7,906 nt of DNA from BRH-c25 sp964574195 (lineage in GTDB: Bacteria > Bacillota > Clostridia > Lutisporales > Lutisporaceae), in the NCBI GenBank assembly GCA_964574195.1, contig CAZNMO010000214.1:1-7906 (forward strand). The letters run 5' to 3'. Both the position numbers and the translations under genes were made by a program. Below the pieces are notes generated by a model that ran no database searches, had not been told where the DNA came from, and saw nothing but the letters and a program-made list of their open reading frames with translations. Positions 5,041 through 7,906 of the stretch are shown here, in pieces. Numbering within the stretch: position 1 is the first letter of the stretch; each line of letters begins with the position of its first letter.

Positions 5041-6822
5041 ATGGATGGAGCTTTTTCGGATTCAGTCATATTCAGTAACAATATGGGTAATACATCTGAG
5101 GTCAAGGCAGCAGACAGGATCAAGCAGCTGGAGGAAAGGATTGAGGAGCTTCAGGCTTTGGTCCAGGAATACAGTGAGGAAAATGAAAAACTGTGCGGTA
5201 TTAATGTTTTATATCAGGAGAGGATACTGGAACAAGCAGTTTTTAACAACGATATGAATAACTTCCTGGAAAATGCCGACATAGCAATGGTCTTCCTTGA
5301 TGAGAACCTTTGTGTGAGAAGCTATACACCAAGCATTACAAAAGAAATCAGTCTGAGGGAACAGGATATTGGAAAATCTATCAGGAGCATTTCCCACAAC
5401 CTGTTGGATGATGAGCTTAGTGAACTGGTGTCAGATGTGGCAGAACGGCTGACACCTTCAGACAGGGAGGTCCGAAGCAGGACCGGGTGTTGGTATCTGC
5501 AGAAATGTGCACCATGCATTGCTCCTGACAAAACCTGCAGAGGTGTTATAATACTCCTTATCGATATTACAAAACGCAAGCGGGCGGAAATCTTCAGCCT
5601 TAAGGTTGGTGAGAGATATGAGAAATTGGTTGAATACTCTCCCTTTGCGATTTATATAATACAAAACGGCAAATTTCATTTTTCCAATCTGGCAGGCTTG
5701 AAGCTGTTGAATATCAACAGGGAAAACGAGCTTGTGCTTATACCCTTCAGCTACTTTTTCCACATTGATGAAGAAAGCCTGATCCCCAAGGAGGAGGACA
5801 GTCTTTCAGACCAGGAAAGGCCAATAGTGCCCATCGAAGATAAGATAGTTCTGGCTGACGGAAATGAGCTTTTGGTTGAGATCACTGCAATTCAGATCCA
5901 TGTTGACAATAAACCAGCTAAGCTGCTGTTCGTACGGGACATTTCCTTCAGGATAGAGCAGGAACACCTGCGGGAGGAAAATGAAAATAGCAAGAAGCTG
6001 CTTAATGAGTCAATTTTGTCTGAAACCTTGAAGACAGAGTTTTTTAGCAATCTGTCCCATGAGCTGAGGACGCCCCTCAATGTAATTCTGAGTACTCTGC
6101 AGCTCCTGGAGCTGTATATGAGGAATGAGGATATAGAGACTATGAGAGGTAAGCTGGGTAGACTTGTCAGGATAATGAAGCAGAATTGTTACAGGCAGCT
6201 GAGGCTTGTGAACAATATGATCGATATTACCAAGCTTGATGCGGGATATTTTGAGCTTGATCTACAGAACTGCAACATTGTAAGCCTGGTCGAAAACATT
6301 ACACTCTCAGTTTCAGAGTATATAAGGAATAAGTCCCTCCGGCTTATATTCAATACGGAGCTGAATGAATGTACCCTAGCATGTGACCCTGACAAGGTAG
6401 AGCGGGTCATACTGAATCTGCTTTCCAATTCAATAAAATTCACCAACGAAGGTGGAAGCATGGCTGTAAGCATATATGAGGAGGACGGAAGTGTCGTGAT
6501 ATCGATAAAGGACACGGGCATTGGCATTCCTGAGGATAAAATAGGGATAATATTTGACCGCTTCAGGCAGGTGGATAAGTCTCTTACAAGGAAGCAGGAG
6601 GGAAGCGGAATAGGTCTATCCATAGTCAAGTCCCTTATTGAACTACATGGGGGAGAGATCTCGGTAAGCAGTGTATATGGCAGGGGCACTGAATTCATTA
6701 TCAGGCTTCCAATACGGGTGTTGCCTGAGGATAGTGATGCTTGCAGGGGTATTGGGGATTTGAACCAGGAAAGGATCGAAAGGATACACCTCGAGTTTTC
6801 GGATATTTATTCTCTTGTATGA
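5041..6822 (+). CDS. Cytoplasmic PAS-PAS sensor histidine kinase (orphan)
   Basis: A 593-residue soluble sensor kinase that should autophosphorylate on histidine and pass phosphate to an unlinked response regulator. Domains in order: coiled coil (about 23-55); a first PAS (about 68-178) of the CheB/CheR-fusion type, recognisable by ADIAMVFLDENLCVRSYTP and WYLQ...VIILLIDIT; a second PAS (about 192-305) starting YEKLVEYSPFAIYI; a helical linker; HisKA with H340 in SHELRTPLN, including the ExxT motif (E341, T344); then HATPase_c with N-box NLLSNSIKF (N463), G1 box DTGIGIP (D491), the F-box region FDRFRQVD and G2 box GSGIGLS. No signal peptide or membrane segment is visible. The first PAS has cysteines at 150, 156, 159 and 166. 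A 30-residue tail after the ATPase ends in EFSDIYSLV. No regulator gene is adjacent. The signal is unknown; a role feeding Spo0A, as for other clostridial orphan kinases, is only an inference. Confidence 0.93.
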   Translation: MDGAFSDSVIFSNNMGNTSEVKAADRIKQLEERIEELQALVQEYSEENEKLCGINVLYQERILEQAVFNNDMNNFLENADIAMVFLDENLCVRSYTPSITKEISLREQDIGKSIRSISHNLLDDELSELVSDVAERLTPSDREVRSRTGCWYLQKCAPCIAPDKTCRGVIILLIDITKRKRAEIFSLKVGERYEKLVEYSPFAIYIIQNGKFHFSNLAGLKLLNINRENELVLIPFSYFFHIDEESLIPKEEDSLSDQERPIVPIEDKIVLADGNELLVEITAIQIHVDNKPAKLLFVRDISFRIEQEHLREENENSKKLLNESILSETLKTEFFSNLSHELRTPLNVILSTLQLLELYMRNEDIETMRGKLGRLVRIMKQNCYRQLRLVNNMIDITKLDAGYFELDLQNCNIVSLVENITLSVSEYIRNKSLRLIFNTELNECTLACDPDKVERVILNLLSNSIKFTNEGGSMAVSIYEEDGSVVISIKDTGIGIPEDKIGIIFDRFRQVDKSLTRKQEGSGIGLSIVKSLIELHGGEISVSSVYGRGTEFIIRLPIRVLPEDSDACRGIGDLNQERIERIHLEFSDIYSLV

Positions 6823-6872
6823 TAATCTCCTGAGGTCACCAATGAAACCATACCGCATATTATAGTTATTAC

Positions 6873-6883
6873 GGAGGAAGGTG
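6873..6883 (+). promoter_or_regulatory. Ribosome binding site of manC
   Basis: GGAGGAAGGTG contains two overlapping purine-rich cores: GGAGG, 11 bases before the ATG at 6889, and AAGGTG, 5 bases before it. Both support this start, and the protein's nucleotide-binding motif begins only a few residues later, as expected. The 66-base gap from 6823 to 6888 shows no terminator and no convincing promoter. Confidence 0.6.
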
Positions 6884-6888
6884 TGACT

Positions 6889-7906
6889 ATGAATCATGTG
6901 GTAATAATGTGCGGAGGTTCAGGCAGCAGATTCTGGCCGAAGAGTAGAAGGTCTTACCCCAAACAATTTTTGAAGATAGTAGGGGACAAGACGATGATCC
7001 AGCTGACTGTAGATAGGATCAGCAGCTTTATCCCGGTTGAAAACATATATATGGTAACAAATGCGGGGTATGTCGACACCATAAAGGAACAGGTACCTCA
7101 GATATTGGAGGAAAACCTCATTATAGAACCAATGATCAAGGAGACAGCTGCTTGTATAGGCTATTCGGCGATCAAGCTATTGAAGAAGGATCCGGATGCA
7201 GTGATGATAGTGCTCCCTGCTGATCATTATATAGAGGATGAGGAGGAATTTATCGTCACTCTTAAGCAGGGGCTGGAAATAGCGATAACTGATAATTGTT
7301 TGGTAACAATGGGCATAAGGCCTGTAAGGCCTGAGACGGCTTACGGCTATATCGAGACAGGCAAGAGCATCGAGCGGCCGCTGCAGATACCAACTTATAA
7401 AATAAAAAGGTTTACGGAGAAGCCCAACCGTGAAAAGGCACAGGAGTTTATAGACAAGGGCACATATCTCTGGAACAGCGGTATGTTCATCTGGAAGGCT
7501 TCTGTACTGCTGAAGCAGTATAAGAAGTTTCTGCCGGACATGTACCTGAGCCTGAAAAGGATGAGCGACCATGTGGGGACCCCTGAGGAGACAGCGGTAG
7601 TTGAAGAGGAATATGACAAGATCGATGGTATCTCCATTGACTATGGGATACTTGAGAAGACATGGGATGTATATGTAATGGAGAGTGGGTTTTCCTGGGA
7701 TGATATCGGAAACTGGACTGCCCTTGAAAGGTATATGGATAAGGATGAAAATGGTAATTCGGTAAAAGGAGAGTGCAGGATACTGGATTCCCACAACTGC
7801 ATACTTTACGGCAATAAGCGCCTCATAGCCGCAATAGGAGTCGAGGATCTCATCATTGTGGAAACTGATGATGTGATCATGGTATGCAGAAGGGACAGGG
7901 ATCAGG
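6889..7906 (+). CDS. manC: Mannose-1-phosphate guanylyltransferase (GDP-mannose pyrophosphorylase), 3' end outside window
   Basis: Makes GDP-mannose from mannose 1-phosphate and GTP in the cytoplasm, the donor for mannose-containing polysaccharides and glycoconjugates and the precursor of GDP-fucose and related sugars. The 339 codons seen are open to the window edge. Motifs in order: the nucleotide-binding loop CGGSGSRFWPKSR (8-20) and PKQFL (24-28); LPADHYI with metal-binding D112; GIRPVRPETAYGYIE (142-156); FTEKPN with sugar-phosphate-binding K178; YLWNSGMFIW (193-202); SIDYGILEK (249-257); and FSWDDIGNW (268-276). This is the single-domain type of about 350 residues, so probably only a short tail is missing, unless a C-terminal phosphomannose-isomerase domain follows. 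The glycan pathway it serves cannot be told from this window. It may be co-transcribed with the kinase, 66 bases upstream. Confidence 0.94.
   Translation, partial: MNHVVIMCGGSGSRFWPKSRRSYPKQFLKIVGDKTMIQLTVDRISSFIPVENIYMVTNAGYVDTIKEQVPQILEENLIIEPMIKETAACIGYSAIKLLKKDPDAVMIVLPADHYIEDEEEFIVTLKQGLEIAITDNCLVTMGIRPVRPETAYGYIETGKSIERPLQIPTYKIKRFTEKPNREKAQEFIDKGTYLWNSGMFIWKASVLLKQYKKFLPDMYLSLKRMSDHVGTPEETAVVEEEYDKIDGISIDYGILEKTWDVYVMESGFSWDDIGNWTALERYMDKDENGNSVKGECRILDSHNCILYGNKRLIAAIGVEDLIIVETDDVIMVCRRDRDQ

Noticed and set aside
6189..6698. 169-codon open frame on the minus strand inside the kinase gene
   Set aside because: It lies opposite the HisKA/HATPase coding sequence, which has all its sequence boxes. 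The serine- and leucine-rich product is typical of a shadow frame.
7177..7794. 205-codon open frame on the minus strand
   Set aside because: It is antisense to manC, whose ordered family motifs prove the plus-strand reading. The minus product has no recognisable motif and no ribosome site was evident.

Overview
The window reads as chromosomal DNA of a Gram-positive, Clostridia-like bacterium. It has moderate GC, heavy use of ATA (Ile) and AGG/AGA (Arg) codons, purine-rich Shine-Dalgarno sites, tightly packed genes on one strand, and a his gene order typical of Firmicutes. The affiliation is an inference; nothing here fixes genus or species.

Region 1 (1-4811) is the distal part of a histidine biosynthesis operon in the order hisD (3' end only)-hisC-hisB-hisH-hisA-hisF-hisIE. 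Junctions are either overlaps (4, 17 and 4 bp) or gaps of at most 11 bp, so the genes almost certainly share one transcript. Together they cover the steps from phosphoribosyl-ATP to histidine except HisG (ATP phosphoribosyltransferase, presumably upstream) and histidinol-phosphate phosphatase. HisIE opens the pathway in this set, HisA isomerises, HisH-HisF form imidazole-glycerol phosphate, HisB dehydrates, HisC transaminates and HisD oxidises histidinol. Catalytic residues are visible in all seven proteins.

Region 2 (4812-5040) is a structured intergenic stretch. It holds a 12-bp-stem terminator that overlaps the hisIE stop codon, a second 15-bp hairpin abutting it, a possible 20-codon ORF, a 17-bp dyad containing a TATAAT hexamer, and a terminator-like hairpin with a T-rich tail just before the next ribosome binding site.

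Region 3 (5041-6822) encodes a soluble two-PAS histidine kinase with no response regulator beside it. Its first PAS domain, of the kind found in CheB/CheR fusions, carries a four-cysteine cluster that may bind a metal or act as a redox sensor. Region 4 (6889 to the window end) encodes nearly all of a mannose-1-phosphate guanylyltransferase, which makes GDP-mannose for glycan synthesis. No terminator is visible between kinase and manC, so they may be co-transcribed.

Most of the window is ordinary metabolism. The points worth a second look are the cysteine cluster in the kinase and the series of hairpins in the 4805-5023 gap. I see no mobile element, CRISPR array, tRNA or rRNA.
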